64,000 nt of DNA, from contig WRLE01000011.1 of assembly GCA_009777775.1 (NCBI GenBank), positions 1-64,000 on the forward strand, written 5' to 3'. The notes beneath the pieces are model-generated. The model was not told the DNA's origin. It worked only from the letters and a program-made list of their open reading frames with translations, and searched no databases. The number at the start of each line of letters is the position of its first letter. Within the stretch, counting starts at the first letter, position 1. Shown here piece after piece: positions 43,805-53,291 of the stretch. The stretch is from Oscillospiraceae bacterium (GTDB taxonomy: Bacteria; Bacillota; Clostridia; Oscillospirales; Oscillospiraceae). The translations under genes and the position numbers were made by a program.

Positions 43805-46297
43805 CTATACCACTGGTATTTGCTCCATTGCGAAGCATTCTATTATATCGCCCTCTTTGATGTCGTTGTACTTTTCAAGGGCAATTCCACATTCGAAGTT
43901 TGTAGCCACTTCTCTCACATCGTCTTTGAATCGGCGAAGGGAAGCTAAAGCACCTTCATGGACGACGATTCCATCTCTCACCAAGCGAACTGAGCTGTTT
44001 CTGATAATTCTACCGTTTAACACATAACTTCCACATATGGTGCCGACAGCAGATGATTTAAACAGCTCTCGCACTTCAGCTTGTCCATAAACGACTTCTT
44101 GATATTTTGGTGCGAGCATACCCTTTATGGCAGACTCGATTTCGTTAATACAATCGTAAATAACACGATACATCCGCATATCTACATTGTTTCTAGCAGC
44201 ACTGTCTCGGGCGGAGTTATCGGGACGCACGTTGAATCCAACGATAATCGCGCTGCTGGTGGATGCAAGCATGACATCGGATTCGTTTATCGCACCCACG
44301 CCTGAATGTATAACTCTAACGCGCACTTCATCGTTGGATAGTTTTTCCACCGAACTTTTAATAGCTTCTATACTTCCTTGCACATCTGCTTTGACGATTA
44401 TATTTAAATCCTTTAGCTCGCCTTGTTTGATTTTATCAAATAGGTCTTCCAGGGAGACTTTAACGATGGAAGGTGAAAAAGCACCTTTCCTTTCATCTTT
44501 ACGCTGGGCAGCAAGCTCCCTTGCCATGCGTTCATCGGTGACAACATTAAATAAATCACCGGCATCGGGAACTTCGGACATACCTGCGATTTCCACAGGT
44601 ACAGAAGGTCCGGCAGAGGTGATGCGCTCGCCGTGTTCTGTCATCATAACTCTCACATTTCCCACTGCAGTGCCAGCGATAATTGTATCTCCTTGATTCA
44701 AGGTACCGTTTTGTACTAGAACGGTCATAATGGGACCGCGACCTTTATCAAGTCGTGCTTCTATTACAGTACCCTTCGCCAAACGGTCTGGATTTGCTTT
44801 TAATTCTGACATTTCGGCTGTTAGCAAAACCATTTCCAACAAATGGTCGATGCCTTCACCAGTTTTCGCCGAAATGGGGCAAACAATTGTATCGCCACCC
44901 CATTCTTCGGTTATGAGGTCGTATTCAGTCAATTGCTGTTTTATTTTTTCCACATTGGCACCTTCCACATCGATTTTGTTGATGGCGACAATGATTGGTG
45001 TTTGTGCTGCTCTGGCGTGGTTTATCGATTCAACGGTCTGGGGCATAATTCCATCATCTGCAGCGATAATAAGAATTGCTATGTCTGTGACTTTAGCACC
45101 TCTAGCTCGCATGGACGTGAATGCCTCATGACCTGGGGTGTCGAGGAATGTTATCGGGTTATCACCAATGTATGTTTGGTAAGCACCAATATGCTGGGTG
45201 ATGCCACCAGCCTCTCCTGCGGCAACGCTCTCTTCCCGAATCCTGTCTAGGAGAGAAGTCTTTCCATGGTCAACATGACCCATGACCACAACCACCGGAG
45301 CACGAGGCTTCAACAAATCTGTGCTGTCTTCGCTGTCATCGATTAGTCGTTCTTCTATGGTAACTACCACTTCTTTTTCGACTTTACATCCCATGTCAAT
45401 GGCAACAAGGGCAGCTGTATCATGGTCTATAATGTCTGAAAGGGAAGCCATTACGCCAAGCTTAACCAGCTGGCGAACAACCTCGGCTCCAGTTTTTTTC
45501 ATTCGAGTAGCCAGCTCGCCAACGCCAATTTCTTCAGGGATTTTAACAGTCAATGGTGCCTTTTTCGCAACTTCCAATTGGAGACGGTTCATTCTATCCC
45601 GCTCTTCTTGCCGTTGCTTAGCTCCAGATGCCATGGTCTGTTGACGCTGCTGTTGATTTCTACGGGTAATACGTTCTTTACCCCGGCTCATATTTTCCGC
45701 TCGCTCGGGAACTAGGCTATCTAGCCTCTCATCGTATTTATCAATGTTTATAGTTGCTCCAGATGTGTCTATAACTCGTTTTTGCGGTGCTTGGCGCGGG
45801 GTATATGGTTTGTCTGCTTGTTGGGTAGCTTGAGTAGTTGCTGAAGCGGCTGCTGGCTGGGCTGTTGCTGCAGCTGCTGCGGCTGCTGCGGCTGCTGGGC
45901 TAGCACTGGGAGCGGGGGCATCTCCTGTTGGCGTACTAACGCTTGCTGCAGGAGACTCAGTTTCAGCGGCAGGATCTGCAGTGGCAGCGGCTGGAGTTTT
46001 AGCTGCTGCTGCACCTTTGCTTGACGCTGTTTTGGCTGTTTCTTTTTTATCAGCTGCCTTTTCTTTCTCAGGAAGATTAGCTGGTGGAGATTCCACAGCA
46101 TAGATTTCCTCAATGCTTTCGATTTGATTATTACTAGTCAAGTACTCGAAAATTAAATCAAGCTCACGCACCGTAAGGACTTGCATATGGTTCTTTGGTG
46201 CTGTGGCGTATTTCGTTAGGATCTCTGTGATTTGCTTTGTGGGTATTTTAAAATCCTTTGCAACTTCGTGGACCCTATATTTGAACATTGTACTCAT
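43805..46297 (-). CDS. infB: Translation initiation factor IF-2
   Basis: An 830-residue IF-2. The N-terminal winged domain is followed by a long low-complexity Ala/Pro/Glu linker (about residues 75-185), then the G domain with GHVDHGKTS (G1, about 339), DTPGHEAF (G3) and NKID (G4), and the C-terminal fMet-tRNA-binding domains. AAGGAGG lies 9 nt before the ATG, and the start overlaps the ylxQ stop by 4 nt (ATGA). Confidence 0.97.
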   Translation of the reverse strand: MSTMFKYRVHEVAKDFKIPTKQITEILTKYATAPKNHMQVLTVRELDLIFEYLTSNNQIESIEEIYAVESPPANLPEKEKAADKKETAKTASSKGAAAAKTPAAATADPAAETESPAASVSTPTGDAPAPSASPAAAAAAAAAATAQPAAASATTQATQQADKPYTPRQAPQKRVIDTSGATINIDKYDERLDSLVPERAENMSRGKERITRRNQQQRQQTMASGAKQRQEERDRMNRLQLEVAKKAPLTVKIPEEIGVGELATRMKKTGAEVVRQLVKLGVMASLSDIIDHDTAALVAIDMGCKVEKEVVVTIEERLIDDSEDSTDLLKPRAPVVVVMGHVDHGKTSLLDRIREESVAAGEAGGITQHIGAYQTYIGDNPITFLDTPGHEAFTSMRARGAKVTDIAILIIAADDGIMPQTVESINHARAAQTPIIVAINKIDVEGANVEKIKQQLTEYDLITEEWGGDTIVCPISAKTGEGIDHLLEMVLLTAEMSELKANPDRLAKGTVIEARLDKGRGPIMTVLVQNGTLNQGDTIIAGTAVGNVRVMMTEHGERITSAGPSVPVEIAGMSEVPDAGDLFNVVTDERMARELAAQRKDERKGAFSPSIVKVSLEDLFDKIKQGELKDLNIIVKADVQGSIEAIKSSVEKLSNDEVRVRVIHSGVGAINESDVMLASTSSAIIVGFNVRPDNSARDSAARNNVDMRMYRVIYDCINEIESAIKGMLAPKYQEVVYGQAEVRELFKSSAVGTICGSYVLNGRIIRNSSVRLVRDGIVVHEGALASLRRFKDDVREVATNFECGIALEKYNDIKEGDIIECFAMEQIPVV

Positions 46298-46704
46298 TGC
46301 ATTGTCCTCCTTATATCGGTTGTGCTTGTTCTTTTTCTACGTTTGTATGCCTGTTCTCGAAGAGTAAGGGTTTCCGCTATTTGAAAATACTCTCCAGGAT
46401 TGTCCGCTGCCAAACCGTTTGCGAATTTCGTTGCGAGTCCAAGGTCTAAAATGGCAACTGTGCTGGGAGAGCCGCGACCGGAGACAGTTCCTATTTGGAA
46501 ACTTGTGTAAGGAACCTGGACATATAATGTTTTTCCGTTATCTGCGCTTTTTCGTGCCTGTCGCAAGGCGCTTTCGGATGCATCGCTGGCAGAAATTATT
46601 ATATGTGCTTTCTTGGCTTTTCCAGCTGCTGCACAGTCGCTTCCGCCAATGGCAAGCAGTCCTGCCTTTTTCGACAGACCAAGTATCTGCAGATTTCGAT
46701 CCAT
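46294..46704 (-). CDS. ylxQ: L7Ae-family ribosomal protein YlxQ
   Basis: A 136-residue protein. Residues 1-100 form an L7Ae/L30e-type RNA-binding domain (LGLSKKAGLLAIGG opening, AHIIISASDAS), likely a K-turn binder. The C-terminal 35 residues are an Arg/Lys-rich extension. Always found between ylxR and infB in Firmicutes; cellular role uncertain. Confidence 0.93.
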   Translation of the reverse strand: MDRNLQILGLSKKAGLLAIGGSDCAAAGKAKKAHIIISASDASESALRQARKSADNGKTLYVQVPYTSFQIGTVSGRGSPSTVAILDLGLATKFANGLAADNPGEYFQIAETLTLREQAYKRRKRTSTTDIRRTMQ

Positions 46705-46779
46705 AAGTATCCTCCGGTTATATATTGGTTTATAATAAAAGTTTGTAAAATGTGGAAATTAGTTTATTATTAATCCATT

Positions 46780-47064
46780 TTATGACTCTTTTGCTTCCAC
46801 TTGCATTTCTTTACTTTGATTTGACAATTCTTCCATGACGCTATCTGGTATATCAACGCCGAAAGCCCTGGATAAAGCTTTTGATTTAATGGCTTTTTTT
46901 AGGCATTGTTCGTCGGGACACAAGTAAGCTCCACGTCCAGGTTTTTTCCCCACGAAATCAAGGGAGACCTCTCCTTGGGGAGACCTAACGGCACGTATCA
47001 AATCACGTTTTTGTTTCATTTCACGGCAGCCAAGGCATTGCCGCATCGGTATCTTCTTAGGCAT
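46780..47064 (-). CDS. ylxR: YlxR (RNase P modulator-type nucleic-acid-binding protein)
   Basis: A 94-residue YlxR from the ATG at 47064 (AGAGG 5 nt upstream; the GTG at 47070 is less likely). The family signatures RQCLGCREMKQK and GRGAYLC are present. YlxR has been linked to RNase P activity and to transcription regulation in Bacillus and Clostridioides. Confidence 0.93.
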   Translation of the reverse strand: MPKKIPMRQCLGCREMKQKRDLIRAVRSPQGEVSLDFVGKKPGRGAYLCPDEQCLKKAIKSKALSRAFGVDIPDSVMEELSNQSKEMQVEAKES

Positions 47065-47109
47065 AAGCACCTCTGTATGGTATTTCTGTACCTAATCCCA
47101 AAATTACAA

Positions 47110-48171
47110 TCAGTCAGCTTGGGATTCGGGTTTTATATCTATTTTAAAGCCTGTCAATCTTGCTGCAAGGCGGACGTTTTGACCTTCTTTGCCAATGGCG
47201 AGGGACAATTGATTGTCCGGAACCACGACGCGACAGGATTTTCCATCTTCCAACACTGTAACGGAGATAACCTCGGAAGGAGCAAGGGCAGAGGCTATAT
47301 ATTCGGTGGGGTCATCGCTGAATCTAACGATATCAATCTTTTCTCCACCTAATTCGTCAACAATCGTATTTACTCTCCCACCTTTGGGACCAACGCAGGC
47401 GCCTATGGGCTCCACATCTGGGTCGTTGGAATATACGGCTATTTTAGAGCGGTTACCAGCTTCCCTGGCTATGCTTCGTATTTCAACAGTACCGTCGAAT
47501 ATCTCAGGAACCTCCAGCTCGAAAAGTCTTTTCACTAGCCCAGGATGGGTTCTTGATATAAGGATCTGAGGACCTCGAGAGGATTTTCGGACTTCTATCA
47601 CATAAACCTTGATTCTATCGCCGTCTCTTAAATATTCATTTGGTATTCGTTCTCCTGCGGAAAGCATGGCTTCTGTGAGCTCTGAACCAGCCCCGCTGCT
47701 TATTTGAATCGAAACGCCTCCGGTTCTCGGGTCGACTCTGGTAACGACACCGGTGAGTATTTCGTGTTCTTTTGATGTAAATTCGTCGAAGACAAGGTTG
47801 CGTTCGGCTTCGCGAATACCTTGGATAATGACCTGTTTTGCGGCTTGGGCAGCGATGCGTCCGAATCGTCCGGTATCAACAGGCTCGTTAATGAAGTCGC
47901 CTTCCACAGCACCGGGCATATATGCTTGGGCTTCTTCGACGGAATATTGGGTATGGGGGTTTTCAACTGTTTCCACGACTGTCCTTTGAATGTACATATC
48001 AACGGTTTGCTCCACCGGGTCCAGCACTACCCTTGCACATTCTGCTGAAAACTGGTAATTTTTCTTCAAAGCAGCTAAAAGTGCCTGTTCGATTTTTTCA
48101 ATCATATAGGACTGGGGAATACCCTTTTCCCTCTCAATATCAGTAATAGCCGTGAAAAACTCCGCGTTCAT
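47110..48171 (-). CDS. nusA: Transcription termination/antitermination factor NusA
   Basis: A 353-residue NusA of the shorter Gram-positive form: N-terminal RNA polymerase-binding domain, S1 domain (about 135-200) and two KH domains (IGACVGPKGGRVNTIV and LAIGKEGQNVRLAARL), without the C-terminal AR repeats of proteobacteria. GGAGG lies 8 nt before the ATG. Confidence 0.97.
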   Translation of the reverse strand: MNAEFFTAITDIEREKGIPQSYMIEKIEQALLAALKKNYQFSAECARVVLDPVEQTVDMYIQRTVVETVENPHTQYSVEEAQAYMPGAVEGDFINEPVDTGRFGRIAAQAAKQVIIQGIREAERNLVFDEFTSKEHEILTGVVTRVDPRTGGVSIQISSGAGSELTEAMLSAGERIPNEYLRDGDRIKVYVIEVRKSSRGPQILISRTHPGLVKRLFELEVPEIFDGTVEIRSIAREAGNRSKIAVYSNDPDVEPIGACVGPKGGRVNTIVDELGGEKIDIVRFSDDPTEYIASALAPSEVISVTVLEDGKSCRVVVPDNQLSLAIGKEGQNVRLAARLTGFKIDIKPESQAD

Positions 48172-48194
48172 GAATAAATCCTCCGATTTTAGTA

Positions 48195-48235
48195 ATTAAC
48201 AATTAACAATGAACAATTATTCGTTGTTCATCGAA
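48195..48235. repeat. Short AACAATTAACAATGAAC repeat between nusA and rimP
   Basis: Same family as 26303-26475 and 43325-43443; it supplies the last codons (MNNE) and stop of rimP. Confidence 0.75.
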
Positions 48236-48684
48236 ATCCTAAGCCATACTCCGGCTATTTCGGATTTTTTGAAATGGTGATGGATGCCTGCTTCGTCAAG
48301 TTCTATGTCTCCATCTTTATAGCTGAGCAGGTTTCCAAAAAATGCTTTTTGACCATTTTTGCTTTGATAAAGACTAATTTCCACATATCTCCCGATGAAT
48401 GGTGGAAAATCGCTTGGTCTGCGTAGTTGCCTCTCGGCACCAGCACTGGAAACTTCAAATGTATAGCTGCCAGGAATCAGGTTTTCGTGTTCGTCTAAGA
48501 TTGGGTCAAGGTCTCGACTGACAGCTTCGCAATGGTCGATGGATACGCCGTCCTCGCGATCGATATATACCCGCAGATACCAATCCCCAGCTTCTTTGAC
48601 ATATTCCACATCCCAAAGCTCGCAGCCGTGGCGTTTTACTATCGGCTCTGCTAATTCAGTGACTTTTTCGGTTATAGCACTCAA
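48217..48684 (-). CDS. rimP: Ribosome maturation factor RimP
   Basis: A 155-residue RimP with the CELWDVEYVKEAGDWYLRVYID and EVSSAGAERQL regions characteristic of the family (cited in part). It starts with TTG at 48684 behind AGGAGG (48691-48696). Needed for 30S assembly. First gene of the large minus-strand operon down to ribF. Confidence 0.96.
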   Translation of the reverse strand: MSAITEKVTELAEPIVKRHGCELWDVEYVKEAGDWYLRVYIDREDGVSIDHCEAVSRDLDPILDEHENLIPGSYTFEVSSAGAERQLRRPSDFPPFIGRYVEISLYQSKNGQKAFFGNLLSYKDGDIELDEAGIHHHFKKSEIAGVWLRISMNNE

Positions 48685-48881
48685 TGGAAACCTCCTGATT
48701 AGTCCTTAACGGCAAAAATGCTATGAACAATAAAGCAAGAAAAAGAGTGGGGAAATCCCACTCGGACAGGGTTTGCACAAGTTTTACAATCATAAGGGCT
48801 ACGGTGGATTTCTATGATTGGACACTGTGCCATCCGTTGATTGCAAAAGGAGCGAACACTCGATTTGCAACATTGAAACGC

Positions 48882-48909
48882 AGTATACAGGTTCAAATAA
48901 GCTACGCAA
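48882..48909 (-). promoter_or_regulatory. Probable promoter of the rimP-ribF operon
   Basis: Minus-strand TTGCGT (48909-48904), 16-nt spacer, TATACT (48887-48882). This gives a leader of about 190 nt before rimP; I see no recognised riboswitch in it. Confidence 0.5.
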
Positions 48910-48963
48910 CACTTGCATACTACCACAATAGCTGAGTTTTTGCAAGCGTTTCTTTGGATTTTC

Positions 48964-48992
48964 TTGCCTTGATACCATGCCTTTGATATAAT
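48964..48992 (+). promoter_or_regulatory. Promoter of the rplI-dnaB operon
   Basis: TTGCCT (48964-48969), 17-nt spacer, TATAAT (48987-48992), about 40 nt before the rplI start. Confidence 0.65.
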
Positions 48993-49039
48993 AGCGGAAA
49001 ATAAGCGAGCATTTTTGCAATATTGAAAGGAGATTGACC

Positions 49040-49492
49040 ATGAAAGTTATATTACAAGCAGATGTTAAAGGGAAAGGGAAGAAGGGGCAGTTGGTCGAAG
49101 TTGCCGATGGATATGCCAGGAATTTTTTACTACCTAGAAATCTCGCCGTTGCTGCCACACAGGAAAATATGACGAAGATGAAGCAATTGGAAAAGTCTCA
49201 GCAAAGAAAGCTAGAGCAAGACAAAGCCCTGGCAACGGAAATATCGGAGAAACTTGAGGGAGTCGTTGTGAAAATCCCAGCTCGCTCCGGCAGTGCCGCT
49301 GGAAAACTTTTTGGCGCGATTACCTCGAAGGAGATAGCGGAATCCCTCTTTGAGCAACATGGCATAGAGCTGGATAAAAGCAAAATCGTGTTGGACGAGC
49401 AATTGAAAAACTTTGGTTCCTATGAGATCAAATGTAAACTAGGCTTTGAAATAAATGGGATTATCAACATTCTAGTGGTTGAAGCTAATTAG
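49040..49492 (+). CDS. rplI: 50S ribosomal protein L9
   Basis: A 150-residue L9 starting at the ATG 49040 with AAAGGAG about 9 nt upstream. The N-terminal rRNA-binding domain ([30 protein letters not shown]) and the long connecting helix to the C-terminal domain are complete. Confidence 0.97.
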   Translation: MKVILQADVKGKGKKGQLVEVADGYARNFLLPRNLAVAATQENMTKMKQLEKSQQRKLEQDKALATEISEKLEGVVVKIPARSGSAAGKLFGAITSKEIAESLFEQHGIELDKSKIVLDEQLKNFGSYEIKCKLGFEINGIINILVVEAN

Positions 49493-49524
49493 TTGAAGGT
49501 AGCCAATGAAATGGGTGAATTTAG

Positions 49525-50865
49525 TTGGAAGAATTAGTAAGCAGACAAATACCACAAAGCATCGAAGCGGAACAAGCGGTCTTAGGTTCGATGCTCATCG
49601 ATTCCCGTTGCGTATCCGATGTGGTGGGAATGATTAAGCCCAATGATTTCTATATTGAAGTCAATAAAAACATATTCACGACAATATATTCCATGTTTAA
49701 TTATTCCCTTAAAATCGACCCTGTGACGGTTCTGGAAAAAATGGGCGAAGATGGCCTGAGAAGAGATGAAACTGCTGAATATATTAGGGATTTGATGTTG
49801 AGCACTCCTTCCACAGCCAATGTCATGGAGTATGCAGCAATTGTGAAAGACAAGGCTCTGCTCAGAGATATTGCCGATGCTGGCAGCGATGTGAATGAAA
49901 TGGCAGTCGTTGGCGAAGGTGGTGCGATGAACATATTGGAGGCTGCCGAGCGGCGGATATATGGTCTGCGCCAAGGAAGAAACAGAGATGGGCTAGAGCC
50001 GATTTCAAAAATCCTACTCAGTGTATATGAACAAATAGCCCTTGCATCCACCAACGGTAACGGTATACCAGGTCATGGGACAGGACTCATCGATCTTGAT
50101 AGGGCGATACTGGGCTTAAACGATTCCGATTTGATAATCATCGCATCGAGACCAGGAATGGGTAAGACAAGTATTATTTTGAATATGGCTCTCAATACAG
50201 CAAAGACCTCTGGTAAAACAGTTGTTGTTTTTTCTTTGGAAATGTCTCGGGAGCAATTGGCTCTACGGCTTTTGTCCGCAGAGAGCTTCATCGATGGCAA
50301 AAAGCTGCAAACAGGTAGGATAAGCAAAGATGAATGGCGTCGCCTTACTGATGCGGCTGCATCCATTAGCCAAAACGATTTACTGATAAATGACGATCCA
50401 ACTCTAACTGTGGCCGATATGAGTGCCCAATGCAGACGATTGCCTAATTTGGGTTTGGTTGTCATTGATTATCTCCAACTTATGACCACCGCTTCAAATA
50501 ATCGGGGTTACCAAAATGAAAACAGAGTGCAGGTGATGTCGGAAATTAGCCGAACGATGAAAATTATGGCTAAGGAACTCAATGTACCTGTAATATGCGC
50601 AGCCCAGCTCAATCGTGCCAATGAGAGCAGGCAAAACAAGCGACCTCTCCTTTCAGATTTGCGTGAGTCGGGTGCGATCGAGCAAGATGCAGACATTGTG
50701 TTGGGCTTATATAGGGATGATTATTATAATGCGGAGACTGAATTTCCAAATACAGCGGAATGTATAATCCTAAAGAACCGCAGGGGCGAAACAGGTATGA
50801 TAGAACTCCAATGGATGCCGGAATATACAACGTTTTCATCCCTCGAAAGACGTTACACGGAATGA
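49525..50865 (+). CDS. dnaB: Replicative DNA helicase
   Basis: A 446-residue DnaB-type helicase (called DnaC in Bacillus). The N-terminal primase-interacting domain begins IPQSIEAEQAVLGSML; the RecA-like motor has Walker A SRPGMGKTS at about 206-214, Walker B LVVIDYLQLM and the arginine finger region near SGAIEQDAD. It starts with TTG at 49525 behind GGGTGA. It follows rplI by 32 nt, the standard Firmicutes arrangement. Confidence 0.97.
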   Translation: MEELVSRQIPQSIEAEQAVLGSMLIDSRCVSDVVGMIKPNDFYIEVNKNIFTTIYSMFNYSLKIDPVTVLEKMGEDGLRRDETAEYIRDLMLSTPSTANVMEYAAIVKDKALLRDIADAGSDVNEMAVVGEGGAMNILEAAERRIYGLRQGRNRDGLEPISKILLSVYEQIALASTNGNGIPGHGTGLIDLDRAILGLNDSDLIIIASRPGMGKTSIILNMALNTAKTSGKTVVVFSLEMSREQLALRLLSAESFIDGKKLQTGRISKDEWRRLTDAAASISQNDLLINDDPTLTVADMSAQCRRLPNLGLVVIDYLQLMTTASNNRGYQNENRVQVMSEISRTMKIMAKELNVPVICAAQLNRANESRQNKRPLLSDLRESGAIEQDADIVLGLYRDDYYNAETEFPNTAECIILKNRRGETGMIELQWMPEYTTFSSLERRYTE

Positions 50866-50901
50866 GATGTTGTGGGATACGATAACCCAGGGCTTAACTT
50901 C

Positions 50902-50978
50902 GTAGGGCGCGGCATCCCTGACGCGCCGCAAAGCGTCCACCGCAACCCAGGCGGCGCGTCAAGGATGCCGCGCCCTAC
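50902..50978. repeat. GC-rich palindrome with 28-bp arms
   Basis: GTAGGGCGCGGCATCCCTGA plus eight bases (50902-50929) pairs with 50951-50978, with one mismatch; the loop is 21 nt. It sits in the dnaB-tilS gap. A single arm recurs at 34519-34546. GC-rich against the host background, so it is probably a mobile REP/MITE-type element and may also act as a transcription attenuator in the operon. Confidence 0.9.
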
Positions 50979-51018
50979 AACGAATATTGTAAATTAATGA
51001 AATACGAATTATACAATC

Positions 51019-52560
51019 ATGATTAATAAAATCCTTCGTTTTGCTAATGACTATAATATGCTTCCCGACTCCATGCTCCCCGACTGCGCTTTGGTGCTGG
51101 TGGCGCTTTCGGGAGGGGTGGATTCCATGTGCCTTTTGGAAGCGCTTTTGGAAATATCAAAGGACAAAGGCTTTACTGTTGGAGCTGCCCATTTTAATCA
51201 TCAGCTAAGAGGGGATGAATCTCTCAGGGACGAAAACTTTGTCAGGGAGTATTGCCATAAACGTGGAGTCTCCCTTATAGTGGACTCAGGAGATGTCACA
51301 GCTTTCGCAAAAGAGCATAAATTGGGTATAGAAGAAGCTGCAAGGGAAATGAGGTATGCTTTCTTTTATGAAACAGCAATGGAAACAGGAGCGAGATATA
51401 TTGCCACGGCTCACACTGCCGATGACAATGCCGAAACTATATTGCTCAACCTAATTCGCGGTGCTGGTGCTGCAGGCTTGTCGGGGATTCCTCCAACAAG
51501 GAGGCTAACAAAAGCAACTGCCGAATCAAACAAAAGAAGAGCTTTAGCTACTGATACATTTTCAGCCAGTACCTCTTCCACAGCTTCAAAAATCGATATA
51601 GCTGGTGACGAATTAGATATTCAATCAGATGGTAAAAATTATGAAGTCATGCTTATTCGTCCGATGCTTCTTGTTTCCAAAGGGGAGGCAATGGAATTCT
51701 TGGATCAAAAGGGAATAGAGCATATTGAAGATTCATCAAACAGCTCAGATATTTATACTAGAAATAGAATTCGCCACCAAATAATACCCATCATCAAGGA
51801 TATTAATCCTAGTTTCAATGAGGCTGCAGCTGCTTTATCAACACTTTCCCGCTGGGATGATGATTTTTTATCGAGTTTAGCCGATAAATATATAGAAGAC
51901 AATTTTTGTGAAAATTCCACAGCTGCCAAAGAGCTGGCTGCGCTTCCATTGGCGATTTTTAGTAGGGTTGTCAAAAAGCTAACAAAGGGAAATATCACAT
52001 TTACTCACATAGATTCGCTGTATAAACTGTGTCTTAGCGATAAACCATCAGCAAAATTGTCTCTTCCAGGGATGATTGTTATCAGAGAATATGAAAAAGT
52101 CATATTTAGTGATAATAAAATGATTGATAATAATGGTGCTTTTTCCACGATTATTATAGATACCGATGAATTATCAGGATATAAGGAAATACCTGGCACA
52201 GGGCTTTCATATAGTTATCAAACAATGGAATATTCACAAGCTGTCCAGTGGGTTGAAGGGCATAAAGGAAAAATTAACAAATATGTAACTTCTTTTATAT
52301 TCAATTGTTCTGATATTTGTGGTAAAATGACCATTAGGTCGCGGTGTGCTGGGGATAGTATCAAGCTTTTTGGTCGTGAAAGAACAAAAACACTTAAAAG
52401 ACTCTTCATAGAACGCCGCATTCCGGCACGGAAAAGGGATATGATTCCCATTGTCGCTGATGATGTCGGCGTACTGGCGATTTACGGGCTTGGACCAGGG
52501 GATAGAGCGGTGCCAAAAACGGGAGACAATGTGTTTTTGATAGATTTTGAGGAGATATGA
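51019..52560 (+). CDS. tilS: tRNA(Ile)-lysidine synthase
   Basis: A 513-residue TilS, which modifies C34 of tRNA-Ile2 to lysidine so that it reads AUA. The N-type ATP pyrophosphatase loop SGGVDS is at 31-36; the TAHTADDNAETILLNLIRG motif follows near 130. A Ser/Thr/Ala-rich insertion (about residues 158-205) separates it from the LIRPML...FL region. The C-terminal domain has the family's RSRCAGDSIKL motif. No clear ribosome binding site precedes the ATG at 51019. Confidence 0.95.
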   Translation: MINKILRFANDYNMLPDSMLPDCALVLVALSGGVDSMCLLEALLEISKDKGFTVGAAHFNHQLRGDESLRDENFVREYCHKRGVSLIVDSGDVTAFAKEHKLGIEEAAREMRYAFFYETAMETGARYIATAHTADDNAETILLNLIRGAGAAGLSGIPPTRRLTKATAESNKRRALATDTFSASTSSTASKIDIAGDELDIQSDGKNYEVMLIRPMLLVSKGEAMEFLDQKGIEHIEDSSNSSDIYTRNRIRHQIIPIIKDINPSFNEAAAALSTLSRWDDDFLSSLADKYIEDNFCENSTAAKELAALPLAIFSRVVKKLTKGNITFTHIDSLYKLCLSDKPSAKLSLPGMIVIREYEKVIFSDNKMIDNNGAFSTIIIDTDELSGYKEIPGTGLSYSYQTMEYSQAVQWVEGHKGKINKYVTSFIFNCSDICGKMTIRSRCAGDSIKLFGRERTKTLKRLFIERRIPARKRDMIPIVADDVGVLAIYGLGPGDRAVPKTGDNVFLIDFEEI

Positions 52561-52566
52561 TGGTAA

Positions 52567-53106
52567 ATGATGGTAAATGATTTGAAAGAAATTATTTTTA
52601 CCCAAGAGCAAATCAGCGAAAGGGTTAGCCAGCTTGGAGCGCAAATAAATATGGATTATGCTGGGAAAAATCCTTTGCTAATTGGAATCTTAAAGGGCTG
52701 CTTCGTATTTTTTGCCGATTTAGCCCGCCACATCGACTTGAAATGCGAAATCAGGTTCATACTTGCCTCATCCTATGGTTTTTCATCAATCACAACAGGA
52801 AATGTTAAAGTGGGAACAGAGCTTGATTTTGAAATCGCTGGGCGAGATGTCATTATCATCGAGGATATATTGGACAGCGGAATCACATTATCAGCAATGC
52901 GAAAGCTTCTTTTGAGAAATGAACCACAATCTTTGAAAATTTGCACTTTGCTAGATAAGCCAACCAGGCGGCAAATACCAATTGATGCCGATTATGTCGG
53001 CTTTGAGTGTCCAGATGAGTTTGTGGTGGGATACGGACTAGATTACGCTGAGGGTTACCGCAATCTTCCATATATAGCATCGCTAAAACCGGAAATCTAC
53101 TCTTGA
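52567..53106 (+). CDS. hpt: Hypoxanthine phosphoribosyltransferase
   Basis: A 179-residue purine salvage enzyme. The PRPP-binding motif VIIIEDILDSGITL lies at about 98-111; the GILKGCFVFFADL and VGYGLDYAEGYRNLP motifs are typical. It begins 6 nt after tilS and shares its ribosome binding site region (GAGGAG); either of two adjacent ATG codons (52567, 52570) may be used. Confidence 0.95.
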   Translation: MMVNDLKEIIFTQEQISERVSQLGAQINMDYAGKNPLLIGILKGCFVFFADLARHIDLKCEIRFILASSYGFSSITTGNVKVGTELDFEIAGRDVIIIEDILDSGITLSAMRKLLLRNEPQSLKICTLLDKPTRRQIPIDADYVGFECPDEFVVGYGLDYAEGYRNLPYIASLKPEIYS

Positions 53107-53133
53107 TACAATGATTGCTACGCAATCATTGTA
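53107..53133. other. Perfect 12-bp hairpin directly after hpt
   Basis: TACAATGATTGC-TAC-GCAATCATTGTA immediately follows the hpt stop codon. No T-run follows, so it is a poor Rho-independent terminator and more likely a 3'-end stabiliser or pausing hairpin. Confidence 0.6.
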
Positions 53134-53291
53134 AATTGATTTTATGAATATCGTCTTGCTCCCGCCTTCGGCGGAACCGCAAGACATGATATAATACAAC
53201 AACAATTTCGAATTTAAACTTCGTATTTACTCAGATATTTCAATTTTTTCGAATTTACGAATTCATAATTTAAAGTAGGGGTGAAAACACT

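Noticed and set aside
45769-46113. Gln/Lys/Leu-rich minus-strand frame inside infB
   Set aside because: It is a shadow of the Ala/Pro-rich linker of IF-2 read in another frame.
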